A stretch of DNA of 64,000 bases, taken from NCBI GenBank assembly GCA_021800255.1, contig JAJYZC010000001.1, positions 1 to 64,000 on the forward strand. The letters run 5' to 3'. Origin of the DNA: Acidobacteriota bacterium. GTDB lineage: Bacteria > Acidobacteriota > Terriglobia > Terriglobales > Acidobacteriaceae. Shown here piece after piece: positions 18,910-26,756 of this stretch (the first letter of the stretch is position 1; every line of letters starts with the position of its first letter). The position numbers and the translations under genes are program-made. The notes below the pieces were generated by a model. It ran no database searches, was not told the DNA's origin, and was given only the letters and a program-made list of their open reading frames with translations.

Positions 18910-19650
18910 CTAAGCCGCGGCTTGTTCCTGCCGTATCCGGTATCCGTCCGGGTCCTTGCCGCGCACCCCTCGCCACCAGACCTGGAAGCTGGGTATATTG
19001 ACGGTAATCAAAAACAGCTTGCGCAGATTGCCAGCCGGGCACTGCAACGGCCGCACCCCATGCCAGGAATGCGGTGTGCGCTCGAAGAGCAGGCTGCGAT
19101 TTCCCCACGGCTCCAGGGCCGCCGCCACTTTCAACTCGTCGAAGCTAGGCGCCGAATGCGTCTTGAAGCGCCGTTCACTGTCGAGAATCAGAATTTCGCC
19201 GCCCCACTTCGGGTTCCAGTCCGTCTCTGTATTGAAATAAAAGATATGGGTAGCCAGCTTGCGCGCGGCGTCGCAGTGCGGCGAGACCGCGCAACCCTCC
19301 CATGCGTAATACCACTCGAAGGTAAGAATGAATTTGTGCGGGCCCAGCATCCGGCGCAGGAACGACTGGTAGACGGGGCCGTTGAGTTCCGCAATGAACT
19401 CCCTCCACGGCCCGGCGATCTCAAGCCACGGCCGGTAGTGCAGCAGGAAGCGGTCGTGCGGGCCCTGCCCGTAGGCGCGCTTCACCCCCACCATCTTTCT
19501 GAACCCGCCTACATCGGGCAGCGTCTCGCGCAGCCGGTCAAAGCCCTCCGCAGTCAAAGACTCATCGATGCTGACCCACGGATAGGGCTGCCGCTCCTGG
19601 AAAGACTCCTGCGATAGGCTTTCAAGATGCTTTTGGTTCAAATATTGCAT
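18910..19650 (-). CDS. 2-oxoglutarate/Fe(II)-dependent oxygenase (prolyl-hydroxylase-like)
   Basis: 246 residues with the double-stranded beta-helix signature of 2OG-Fe(II) oxygenases: H125 and D127 in SPHCDAARK, distal H197 in HSWHGVRPL and R210 in GNLRKLFLI for the 2-oxoglutarate carboxylate. WGGEILILD is the usual strand between them. The start at 19650 is fixed by GAGGAGG six bases ahead; an ATG nine codons upstream lacks this. It is divergent from the ferrous-iron uptake genes feoAB and shares their regulatory region, which fits an Fe(II)-requiring enzyme. The substrate is unknown. Confidence 0.85.
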   Translation of the reverse strand: MQYLNQKHLESLSQESFQERQPYPWVSIDESLTAEGFDRLRETLPDVGGFRKMVGVKRAYGQGPHDRFLLHYRPWLEIAGPWREFIAELNGPVYQSFLRRMLGPHKFILTFEWYYAWEGCAVSPHCDAARKLATHIFYFNTETDWNPKWGGEILILDSERRFKTHSAPSFDELKVAAALEPWGNRSLLFERTPHSWHGVRPLQCPAGNLRKLFLITVNIPSFQVWWRGVRGKDPDGYRIRQEQAAA

Positions 19651-19741
19651 GACCAACCTCCTCGCCGCCGCCCCCAAAACTGACGGGCCACACGCTCCTC
19701 ACTTCACCGCTTCGTGGTAACGCAATCCCTGAGCCTAAGTC

Positions 19742-19757
19742 TGTGAGAAAAATCACA
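19742..19757. promoter_or_regulatory. CRP/FNR-type palindrome (site 1)
   Basis: TGTGAGAAAAATCACA is a perfect TGTGA-N6-TCACA inverted repeat. It lies 92 bases upstream of the oxygenase start and 420 upstream of feoA. This consensus is established for enterobacterial CRP; FNR- and CRP-like proteins of other phyla use close variants. Confidence 0.65.
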
Positions 19758-19906
19758 CCAGAAAACAAACCGGCTTCCATAGCGAAACACGAACTCGCGC
19801 CCGAGCCGTTTCCGCGCCTCTCCGTGCAAGCTGCTCTGCGCCTATCCCGATCTACCCTCCAATTCCTCTATGAGCTAGAAAACAAATTGAAATTACGAGC
19901 TACTTC

Positions 19907-19949
19907 TGTGATTTAGGTCACTTCCCTCCGCTTTTTCCCCTGATACAAC
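19907..19949 (+). promoter_or_regulatory. CRP/FNR-type palindrome (site 2) with a candidate -10, upstream of feoAB
   Basis: TGTGATTTAGGTCACT (19907-19922) matches TGTGA-N6-TCACA except for the last base. A -10-like TACAAC lies at 19944-19949, which would put the palindrome near -41.5, the class II activator position. The 5' leader to feoA would then be about 220 bases. Confidence 0.55.
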
Positions 19950-19976
19950 AAACGTGTCGTTCCGATGAGGAAAGAG

Positions 19977-20013
19977 TGACCGCCAGGGAGGGGATTTCGG
20001 GGGCTCGCGGTCA
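19977..20013 (+). promoter_or_regulatory. Hairpin in the feoAB leader
   Basis: TGACCGC (19977-19983) pairs perfectly with GCGGTCA (20007-20013) around a G-rich 23-base loop. It would fall just inside the predicted leader RNA. No known riboswitch class was recognised. Confidence 0.35.
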
Positions 20014-20176
20014 TCGCTAACTTTTCCCCGAACGTCAAATCATGGGAATACCGCAAAGAGAGAATTCGCTGCATCGCATTTCCGGCCAGGAGCCGAGAGG
20101 CGGTATACTCAACTACGACCTATCCGGTCGTATTTTTCTGTTGCCGCCTTTCCGGCGGCCCTCTGGAGTCCGGCGG

Positions 20177-20449
20177 GTGAATGCACTGAGCGACTTAACG
20201 GTGGGGGAAAGTGGAATCCTGGTGGCCCTTGACCTCCCTGAATCTGTTCAAAATCACCTGATGCACATGGGCTTTGTTCCCAACGCTCTGGTGACTGCGC
20301 TGCGCCGCGCCCCGGCCGGCGACCCCACTGTCTACGCCGTCGATGGCATGGAGATCGCTCTGCGCCGCGAGACCGCCTCTGCCATTCGCGTCCGTCCACC
20401 GGAAGAAGAGCATCCCAAATCCCCGCGGTTGGCCGAGGCTGCCCGATGA
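20177..20449 (+). CDS. feoA: Ferrous iron transport protein A
   Basis: A 90-residue SH3-like protein that assists FeoB. The family pattern is visible: LSDLTVGESGILVAL, then HLMHMGFVPNALVTALRRAP and a final MEIALRRETASAIRV. GTG at 20177 is preferred because the sequence before it is not FeoA-like, although an ATG at 20042 keeps the frame open; GGAG lies ten bases ahead. The stop overlaps the feoB start (ATGA), so translation is coupled. Confidence 0.88.
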   Translation: MNALSDLTVGESGILVALDLPESVQNHLMHMGFVPNALVTALRRAPAGDPTVYAVDGMEIALRRETASAIRVRPPEEEHPKSPRLAEAAR

Positions 20450-22359
20450 GCAGTTGCTGCAGCACTCCGGTCTTCGAGCCTCCTGCCGAGCAGCCGCCCG
20501 AGGGCGCTCTGCGGACCATCGTCCTCATCGGCCCGCCTAACTCCGGCAAATCCACGCTCTTCAACCGCCTGACCGGCCTCCGCCAGAAGGTTGCCAACTA
20601 CCCTGGGGTTACGGTGGAGCAGCGCATGGGCCTTATGGCCGGCGTAGGCCGCGGCGACCTTACAGCGATCGACCTGCCCGGCCTTTATTCGCTTACGCCG
20701 TACTCTGAGGATGCTCGCGTGGCCGTTGATGTGCTGCAAGGCAATATGCCCGGCACGCCCAAACCCGACGCTGTTCTCCTGGTCCTGGATTCCCAGCACC
20801 TCACGCGCCAGTTGATGCTGGCCGCGCCGGTGTTGGCCACCGGCCTGCCCACCCTGGTGCTGCTCAACATGACCGACCTGATGGAGGCGCGCGGGGGGCG
20901 CATAGACACGCTCAAACTAGCCCGCGAGCTGGGCGCGCCCGTGGCCCAGATCAGCGCCGTGCAGGGAACCGGCCTCGACGCCGTTCGCCTCTTTCTCAAC
21001 CAGCGGCATGACCACGAAACAGCCCCGCCCCTCACGCTGCCCGTGGTTGGCAACGCCGCCAGCACCCACATGTGGGCCGCGCAGGTCAGCCGCCGCACCG
21101 GCTATCAGGCTCCGCTCTCCGCCGAAAACACCCGCAAAATCGACAACGTTCTTCTGCACCGCATTTGGGGACCGCTCCTGTTTCTTCTGGTCGTCGTGGG
21201 CGTCTTTGAATCCGTCTTCGCCCTCGGACAGCCGCTCTCCGATGGCTTTGGCGACGTTCTGGCTCGCATCGGCCAGCTTGCTCAACCCCTCCTGCCCGTC
21301 GGCTGGATTCAGTCCCTCATCCTCGACGGCGTGTGGAAGGGCGTCTGCTCGGTCCTGGTCTTCCTGCCCCAAATCCTGCTGCTGTTTCTCTTCATCGGCG
21401 TTCTGGAGGACTCCGGCTACCTGGCGCGCGCGGCCCTCATCGCCGACCGCGTCATGCGCTCCGTGGGGCTCAACGGCAAAGCCTTCATCCCGCTGCTCTC
21501 CGCCTACGCCTGCGCCGTCCCTGCCATCATGGCCACGCGCACCATCGAGAACAAGCGCGACCGGCTGGCTACGATTCTTGTCACGCCTTTTATGACCTGC
21601 TCGGCGCGCCTGCCCGTTTACCTGCTGCTCATCTCCGCCTTCGTACCGGCCACCTTCTACTTCCACGGCCTGATCGGCCTGCAAACCCTGGTCATGCTCG
21701 GTCTTTACGTGGCCGGCTTCGTGGCCGCCTTCACCACCGCGCGTCTGCTCAAGAGCTCCATCCTCAAGTCCAGCGATACGCCCTTCATCCTTGAGCTGCC
21801 GCAGTACCGCATGCCCACGCTGCGCACCATTACCCTGCGCGTTGTGGACCGCGCCCGCATCTTCCTGCGCAACGCCGGCAAGATCATCGTGGGCGTTACC
21901 ATCGCACTCTGGATACTGGCCCATCTGCCGGTCACGCACCTGCACGGCGGCGCCTATGCTGCTCCCACCCTGGCTTCTAGCCTCATCGGACGCCTCGGCC
22001 ACTTTATCGAGCCGGCCATCGCGCCCCTCGGCTTCAACTGGAAGATCGGCATCGGTCTGCTCTCCAGCGTGCTGGCGCGCGAGGTCATGGTCAGCACCAT
22101 GGGCACGCTCTACGGCGCCGCCCCCTCTACACAGGCCCTCAGCCTGCAAGCCGCCTTGCACCACGACCTGACGCTCGGCGGCGCGCTGGCCCTGATGATC
22201 TTCTTCGCATTCGCCATGCAGTGCACCTCGACTATCGCCGTGGTCCGCCGCGAAACCAATAGCTGGAAGTGGCCCGTTATTCAGTTCCTCTATATGCTGG
22301 CTCTTGCCTACGGCGCTGCTTACGCTGTCAACCACATCGTCCTGGCGTTCTTCGCATAA
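20446..22359 (+). CDS. feoB: Ferrous iron transport protein B
   Basis: Inner-membrane Fe(II) transporter of 637 residues, somewhat shorter than E. coli FeoB (773). The N-terminal G domain has G1 GPPNSGKST (29-37), G3 DLPG and G4 NMTD; a helical GDI-like region is short. The membrane part has about eight to ten helices with the two Gate regions, including LEDSGYLARAAL, the conserved CAVPAIMATRTIENKRDR and CSARLPVYLLLISAF. The N-terminus bears a Cys pair (MSSCCS). It is cotranslated with feoA; CRP/FNR-type sites upstream suggest anaerobic or carbon-state control. Confidence 0.95.
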   Translation: MSSCCSTPVFEPPAEQPPEGALRTIVLIGPPNSGKSTLFNRLTGLRQKVANYPGVTVEQRMGLMAGVGRGDLTAIDLPGLYSLTPYSEDARVAVDVLQGNMPGTPKPDAVLLVLDSQHLTRQLMLAAPVLATGLPTLVLLNMTDLMEARGGRIDTLKLARELGAPVAQISAVQGTGLDAVRLFLNQRHDHETAPPLTLPVVGNAASTHMWAAQVSRRTGYQAPLSAENTRKIDNVLLHRIWGPLLFLLVVVGVFESVFALGQPLSDGFGDVLARIGQLAQPLLPVGWIQSLILDGVWKGVCSVLVFLPQILLLFLFIGVLEDSGYLARAALIADRVMRSVGLNGKAFIPLLSAYACAVPAIMATRTIENKRDRLATILVTPFMTCSARLPVYLLLISAFVPATFYFHGLIGLQTLVMLGLYVAGFVAAFTTARLLKSSILKSSDTPFILELPQYRMPTLRTITLRVVDRARIFLRNAGKIIVGVTIALWILAHLPVTHLHGGAYAAPTLASSLIGRLGHFIEPAIAPLGFNWKIGIGLLSSVLAREVMVSTMGTLYGAAPSTQALSLQAALHHDLTLGGALALMIFFAFAMQCTSTIAVVRRETNSWKWPVIQFLYMLALAYGAAYAVNHIVLAFFA

Positions 22360-22445
22360 CCGGCCGCGAGTAGGCGCTCAAAATTCTCTTTCTCCTTTGG
22401 TTCTGACGGGCGCCAGGCTCGCAAGAGGCACGGGAATGTCTTCAA

Positions 22446-23090
22446 TCACCGCTGAGAAGAACCATAGATCGCCGGGTTGAGCGCGGGATCGTTGTACATT
22501 TTCAACTGGCGATAAAGTTTGAAGCGGCGGGTTCCGGCGAGGGTTTCGCGCCACAAGGCGTCAAGGCAGGCGGCCAGATCGGCGCGCTGCTCCTCAAGCA
22601 GGGCGAGGCGCTCGCGGTTACGTTGGGCGTGGCCCGGCGGCGCGCCGGCGCGCGCGGCCTCCTCGCGGGTATGGCAGATCTTGAGGGCCAGAATGGAAAG
22701 GCGGTCGATGATGAGGCCGGGGGATTCGGAGTGGAGCGGCGCGCTGGGGTTGGGCAGGTTTTTGGGCTGGAGCCAGGCAAGCAGGGCTCGGTCCAGCTCC
22801 TCGGCCAGGTCGTTGCGCCGCTGATTGGTGAGGTCGATACGGCGCTTGACAGAGGCAATCTGCGCATCGGTTGCGCCAGGCGCGCGGGCCTCGTCCTCAA
22901 TGTGCCAAAGATCGAAGTTGGCGCCATGCTGGCGCGCCACCAGGTCCAGCCAATCCCGCGCAGCCTCCGCGTTGGCCACAGCAGAGGCCCCCGCGTGGGA
23001 GGACGAAGCGGCGCAAGGCTCTCCGGCCTGCTGATGCCAGAGGCCGGTCTGCCGGTCGTGCAGGGCGACGATTGCGTCTGCCGAAAGCAT
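22446..23090 (-). CDS. DUF4254 family protein
   Basis: A 214-residue helical cytoplasmic protein. It matches my recollection of the DUF4254 family through LWHIEDEARAPGA, IDLTNQRRNDLAEELD, SESPGLIIDRLSILALKI and the C-terminal YRQLKMYNDPALNPAIY. Function is not established; homologues often lie near glycosyltransferase or sugar genes. The ATG at 23090 has GAAGGA nine bases ahead, and residues upstream of it are low-complexity. It is divergent from galT, which fits a link to sugar-nucleotide metabolism without proving one. Confidence 0.72.
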   Translation of the reverse strand: MLSADAIVALHDRQTGLWHQQAGEPCAASSSHAGASAVANAEAARDWLDLVARQHGANFDLWHIEDEARAPGATDAQIASVKRRIDLTNQRRNDLAEELDRALLAWLQPKNLPNPSAPLHSESPGLIIDRLSILALKICHTREEAARAGAPPGHAQRNRERLALLEEQRADLAACLDALWRETLAGTRRFKLYRQLKMYNDPALNPAIYGSSQR

Positions 23091-23258
23091 CGTGAACCAT
23101 CCTTCGAGCGCAGAATGGGGTGACGCGCAGCGTCTATGGTAAAACCAGGCCGGCGCCGGGTCCAAACCGCGTAGACAGGCCGCGTAGATCGGGCTGGCGT
23201 ACCGGCGCGCGTGGCGTGGAGCGGGTTGCGGCCCGATAGAATAACTTTAGGAGCCGGC

Positions 23259-24290
23259 ATGGAAGAAAAGTGGCAAAACCCGCACCGGCGTTGGAACCCG
23301 CTGCGGCGGTCCTGGGTGCTGGTCTCGCCGCACCGGGCGCAGCGGCCGTGGCAGGGACAGGTGGAACAGAAGCAGGTCCCGGCAGCGGTTTCATACGATC
23401 CGGAGTGTTATCTGTGCCCAGGGAACAAACGTGCTGGCGGAGCGCAGAACCCGGTATATGAAGGCGTGTTCTCGTTTGTCAACGACTACGCGGCTCTGCT
23501 GCCGGATGCGCACCAGGATGAGGCGGCGGCTTCGCCGCTGTTCAGGGCTGCGCCGGCGCGCGGCCTGTGCAAGGTGCTTTGCTTTCATCCCAACCACAGC
23601 CTGACGCTGGCGCTGATGGCGCGCGCGGAGATCCGCGCCGTGGTGGACGCCTGGACGCGCGAGTGCGAGGAGGCGGGCGGACTGCCGTGGGTCGAGTACG
23701 TGCAGATCTTCGAGAACCGGGGCGCGGCGATGGGCGCCAGCAATCCGCACCCGCACTGCCAGGTCTGGTTTACGGGATTCCTGCCTGAGGAGCCGGCCGC
23801 GGAGACCGCGGCCCAGAGCGAATACTTAGCCCGCACAGGGCGCTGCCTGCTGTGCGATTACCTGGAGACGGAGCGGGAAACAGGCGAGCGAGTCGTCTTC
23901 GAGAACGAGCATTTCACGGCCCTGGTTCCGTGGTGGGCGGTGTGGCCGTTCGAGGTGCTGCTGGTGAGCCGTCGCCACGCCGGCGCGCTGCCGCAGTTTA
24001 CAGGCGCGGAGCGGGACGGATTGGCTGATGCCCTCCAGCGGCTGACCACGCGCTACGACAATCTGTTTGAAACCAGCTTTCCTTACACCATGGGTTTCCA
24101 CCAGAAGCCGGCGATGGAGAAAGATTATCCAGAGTGGCATTTTCATGCACACTTTTATCCCCCGCTCCTGCGCTCGGCCACGGTGAGCAAATTCATGGTG
24201 GGTTTTGAGATGCTGGGCATGCCGCAGCGGGACATTACCCCGGAGAGCGCCGCCGCGCGGCTGCGCGCCTGTTCTGAGCAGCACTTTTAG
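23259..24290 (+). CDS. galT: Galactose-1-phosphate uridylyltransferase
   Basis: Leloir-pathway enzyme that exchanges UMP between UDP-glucose and galactose-1-phosphate through a uridylylated histidine. 343 residues of the HIT superfamily. The catalytic motif is NPHPHCQVW, and candidate zinc ligands are in CYLCPGN near residue 50 and CFHPNHSL near 110. The ATG at 23259 follows AGGAG by five bases. No galK or galE is adjacent. Its stop codon touches a family 1 dispersed repeat. Confidence 0.94.
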   Translation: MEEKWQNPHRRWNPLRRSWVLVSPHRAQRPWQGQVEQKQVPAAVSYDPECYLCPGNKRAGGAQNPVYEGVFSFVNDYAALLPDAHQDEAAASPLFRAAPARGLCKVLCFHPNHSLTLALMARAEIRAVVDAWTRECEEAGGLPWVEYVQIFENRGAAMGASNPHPHCQVWFTGFLPEEPAAETAAQSEYLARTGRCLLCDYLETERETGERVVFENEHFTALVPWWAVWPFEVLLVSRRHAGALPQFTGAERDGLADALQRLTTRYDNLFETSFPYTMGFHQKPAMEKDYPEWHFHAHFYPPLLRSATVSKFMVGFEMLGMPQRDITPESAAARLRACSEQHF

Positions 24291-24394
24291 GTCTCTGTCC
24301 GCTTGATGTTGCACCATCCTGCGGCGCCCCAGGCCGCCTTTCGGGGCCTGGGAGAGCACGAACGGGATGGAACGAACTCATGTTGTCAGAGACC
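24290..24394. repeat. Dispersed repeat family 1, full copy
   Basis: A 105-bp element with terminal inverted repeats GGTCTCTGTC and GTCAGAGACC and a GC-rich internal hairpin (GGCGCCCCAGGC ... GGGGCCTGG). It is closely similar to 14363-14464. It begins on the last base of the galT stop codon and fills most of the galT/pentapeptide convergent gap. Confidence 0.78.
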
Positions 24395-24428
24395 GGGAGT
24401 GTGTTTCACCCAAAAAGGTTGTGCGCGG

Positions 24429-25541
24429 CTACGGGGCTGGCTGGCTGTCATGGTCGCGAGGCGACGGGCTGGACTCGGCCTCCATAAAGGCCCGCAACTG
24501 TTGCGCAAAGGGCTCGTCGAAGTGAGCGGTTTGCCAACCCGGTGCATTCTGGAACTGGGCAGCGGTCAAGCCTTGAGCGCCTTGAAAATTCGCTCCGGCA
24601 AGCTGCGCGTTGTAGAAGAGCGTTCCGGCAAGATGCGCCTTGAAGAAGCTCGCTCCGGCAAGCTGCGCCTCGACGAAGCTCGCTCCGTCAAGCTGCGCCC
24701 CGATGAAGCTCGTTCCGTCAAGATGCGCCCCGATGAAGCGCGCTCCGGCAAGATGCGCTTCGTCGAAGCGCGCTCCGGCAAGATGCGCCCTGTTGAAGCG
24801 CGCTCCGGCAAGCTGCGCGTTGTAGAAGACCGCTCCGTCAAGCTGCGCCCCGGCGAGATTCGCTCCGCGCAGATCGCTGCGGCTCAGGCCGAGGCGCTGG
24901 TCGTCCCGCTCGCGCCTGCGGTCGCGCGGCCGCCTGCCCAGGACGGTGAGGATGGCCTGAATCTCGGTGGAGGGTCCCTTTTCGATGGCTTTCTGGTTCT
25001 CTTCCTCTGCGGGAGTCTGGGCGGGCGCGGGGGCGTTCTGGCGCACGTAGGCGGTGAGGACCTCCATGATCGTCCAGTGGTCGCGGGGCGAGTCGAGGGC
25101 GATGCGCTCCAGGGCGTAGATGGCGCCCAGCCGCACCTCGATGTTCGGCTGGTTACGGGCGCGCAGGGCGCCGAGTTGCTCGATGGCGCGGGTAAAGCGG
25201 TCGGTGATGTGGCCCTGCTCGGCGACCCTGACGCGGCGGTAGGTGAACCAGAGCGCGGCGATGGCGAAGAGGCCGCCCAGCACCTGGAGCAGGGTCTTGC
25301 GCAGCTCGTTCTCGAGGGCGGCGACGTCTGCCGGGGTGGTCCGGGCCTGGGAGTTGGTCAGGGCGGCGCGGACGCCGGCCCGTTTGACCTGCCACTCCGG
25401 AACCACCTGCGCCACCCACACCAGGCTTGCGAGCACGGCGAGGAGCAGGATCGCTGTCAGCGGCTTTTTGAAGACTGCGAACCCATTCGCCGGCCGCAAA
25501 CGCCGGGCGATGCGCGCGAGGAATTGCCGTAGCCGGAGCAT
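24429..25541 (-). CDS. Membrane-anchored pentapeptide-repeat protein
   Basis: 370 residues. The N-terminus has two hydrophobic segments (about 26-44 and 84-100) separated by a charged stretch. The middle is helical and charged, and the C-terminal third (about 215-330) is a run of pentapeptide repeats of the A(N/R)LxGA(x)F type forming a right-handed beta-helix. The repeats are arranged as about nine 10-residue pairs (AHLAGARF and variants). Similar membrane-plus-pentapeptide proteins are common but uncharacterised. No clear ribosome binding site; the start is the first ATG. Confidence 0.78.
   Translation of the reverse strand: MLRLRQFLARIARRLRPANGFAVFKKPLTAILLLAVLASLVWVAQVVPEWQVKRAGVRAALTNSQARTTPADVAALENELRKTLLQVLGGLFAIAALWFTYRRVRVAEQGHITDRFTRAIEQLGALRARNQPNIEVRLGAIYALERIALDSPRDHWTIMEVLTAYVRQNAPAPAQTPAEEENQKAIEKGPSTEIQAILTVLGRRPRDRRRERDDQRLGLSRSDLRGANLAGAQLDGAVFYNAQLAGARFNRAHLAGARFDEAHLAGARFIGAHLDGTSFIGAQLDGASFVEAQLAGASFFKAHLAGTLFYNAQLAGANFQGAQGLTAAQFQNAPGWQTAHFDEPFAQQLRAFMEAESSPSPRDHDSQPAP
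24590..24860. repeat. 30-bp tandem coding repeat in the pentapeptide protein
   Basis: About nine consecutive 30-bp units, each beginning CGCTCCGGCAAG or CGCTCCGTCAAG on the plus strand, encode pairs of pentapeptides. Units are 80-95% alike by eye, so copy number may vary between strains. Confidence 0.75.
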
Positions 25542-25694
25542 GGTGGCAACAGTGTAGCCGAGTGGGGCGCGGCGAACGCAGCGTCCCGTTGGAAAATCGT
25601 ATGAACCTTGATGGGCGTTGTGCCAGCGATGGCGAACAGCCGGCGGCGCAGGGGCGCGAACGGCGCGCTATAGTAATATTGGAGCGAGGTCGCT

Positions 25695-26474
25695 ATGGAG
25701 CCTGTTTTGACGCAGGAGCAGTTTGAGACCCTGCAGCGGTTGGATTCGTGCACGCTGGCAAACGCCATTGAAACTTTCAACGTCCGCCTTCGCAACGAAG
25801 GATTTTCCAGCGATACGGGCGTTCGATGCCTCTTTCCTCACTTGCCGCCCATGCTGGGTTACGCGGTGACGGGCAGAATCAGGACCGGGTCGCCACCCCT
25901 GGCCTCCTCGATCCCGCCGCCGCCGCTGTTCCAGCTCCGTTTCGAGGACCGCACAGACTGGTGGGAATACGTGATGAGCATTCCGGCTCCGCGCGTGCTG
26001 GTGCTCGAAGATATCGACCAGGTTCCGGGAGCCGGCGCGTTTATGGGCGATGTTCATGCCAACATCTGCCGCGCCCTCGGCTTTACGGGTTACGTCACCA
26101 ACGGGGCGGTGCGTGATGTAGACGCGGTCGAACGCGCAGGCTTTCATTTCTTTGCCGGTCACGTCTCCGTCTCCCATGCTTATGCCCACCTCGTAGATTT
26201 CAAGGAGCCGGTGCGCGTGGGCGGAATGCGGGTAGACCCAGGCGTGCTGATTCACGGCGACCGGCATGGCCTTCAAACCGTCCCCGCAAAGGTGGCAGCG
26301 CGAATACCGGACGTAGCCGCACACATTCACGAGCGGGACGAACGGATCGTGGCGTTGTGCCAGTCGGCCGGCTTTTCCATGGAAAAATTACGAGTGCTGT
26401 TGAAAGAGGTCTGGGATGCAGATAGCCAGATGGCTTCCAACGTTGCCGCCGGGAACAATAAGACAAGCAAATAA
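25695..26474 (+). CDS. RraA-like / HMG-aldolase family protein
   Basis: 259 residues of the RraA superfamily. Members include the RNase E inhibitor RraA and class II 4-hydroxy-4-methyl-2-oxoglutarate/4-carboxy-4-hydroxy-2-oxoadipate aldolases. The N-terminal LDSCTLANAIETFNVRLRNEG is the usual helix, and the metal/pyruvate site is visible as GDVHANICRALG followed by GYVTNGAVRDVD. Retention of the Arg-Asp pair suggests an aldolase or oxaloacetate decarboxylase. The ATG has GAGG five bases ahead; a TATAGT is at about 25669. No catabolic partners nearby. Confidence 0.8.
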   Translation: MEPVLTQEQFETLQRLDSCTLANAIETFNVRLRNEGFSSDTGVRCLFPHLPPMLGYAVTGRIRTGSPPLASSIPPPPLFQLRFEDRTDWWEYVMSIPAPRVLVLEDIDQVPGAGAFMGDVHANICRALGFTGYVTNGAVRDVDAVERAGFHFFAGHVSVSHAYAHLVDFKEPVRVGGMRVDPGVLIHGDRHGLQTVPAKVAARIPDVAAHIHERDERIVALCQSAGFSMEKLRVLLKEVWDADSQMASNVAAGNNKTSK

Positions 26475-26756
26475 GTAAAGGCCAAGATGCCGTGGATGTT
26501 TATGAAAAACAAGGCAGATATAGGCACAATATGTAAGGACTGGAAGGTGATTCTGCTCATGAGTCGTGCTAAAGTCTGGGTGGGGAATTGCCGGTAGGAA
26601 GCACAGAAATCCGATTTCAGTTTCGCACTATAATTTGTGCAATTTCCACATGATTCCAGTGGAGGGGTTTCGACCACAGGGTGGGTGTGGCCGGCGGTTG
26701 GGGGGATCACCTTTAGTGTACGTTTTGCATCCAACTACAGAGGGATCGATATAGCA

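Noticed and set aside
24590-24860. CRISPR-like periodic repeat
   Set aside because: Units are contiguous 30-bp coding repeats without unique spacers, and they encode pentapeptides.
24303-25532. 409-codon plus-strand reading frame opposite the pentapeptide gene
   Set aside because: Its repetitive Arg/Lys/Leu/Glu composition is the mirror of the 30-bp repeats, and it has no ribosome binding site. The minus-strand product has membrane helices and proper pentapeptides.
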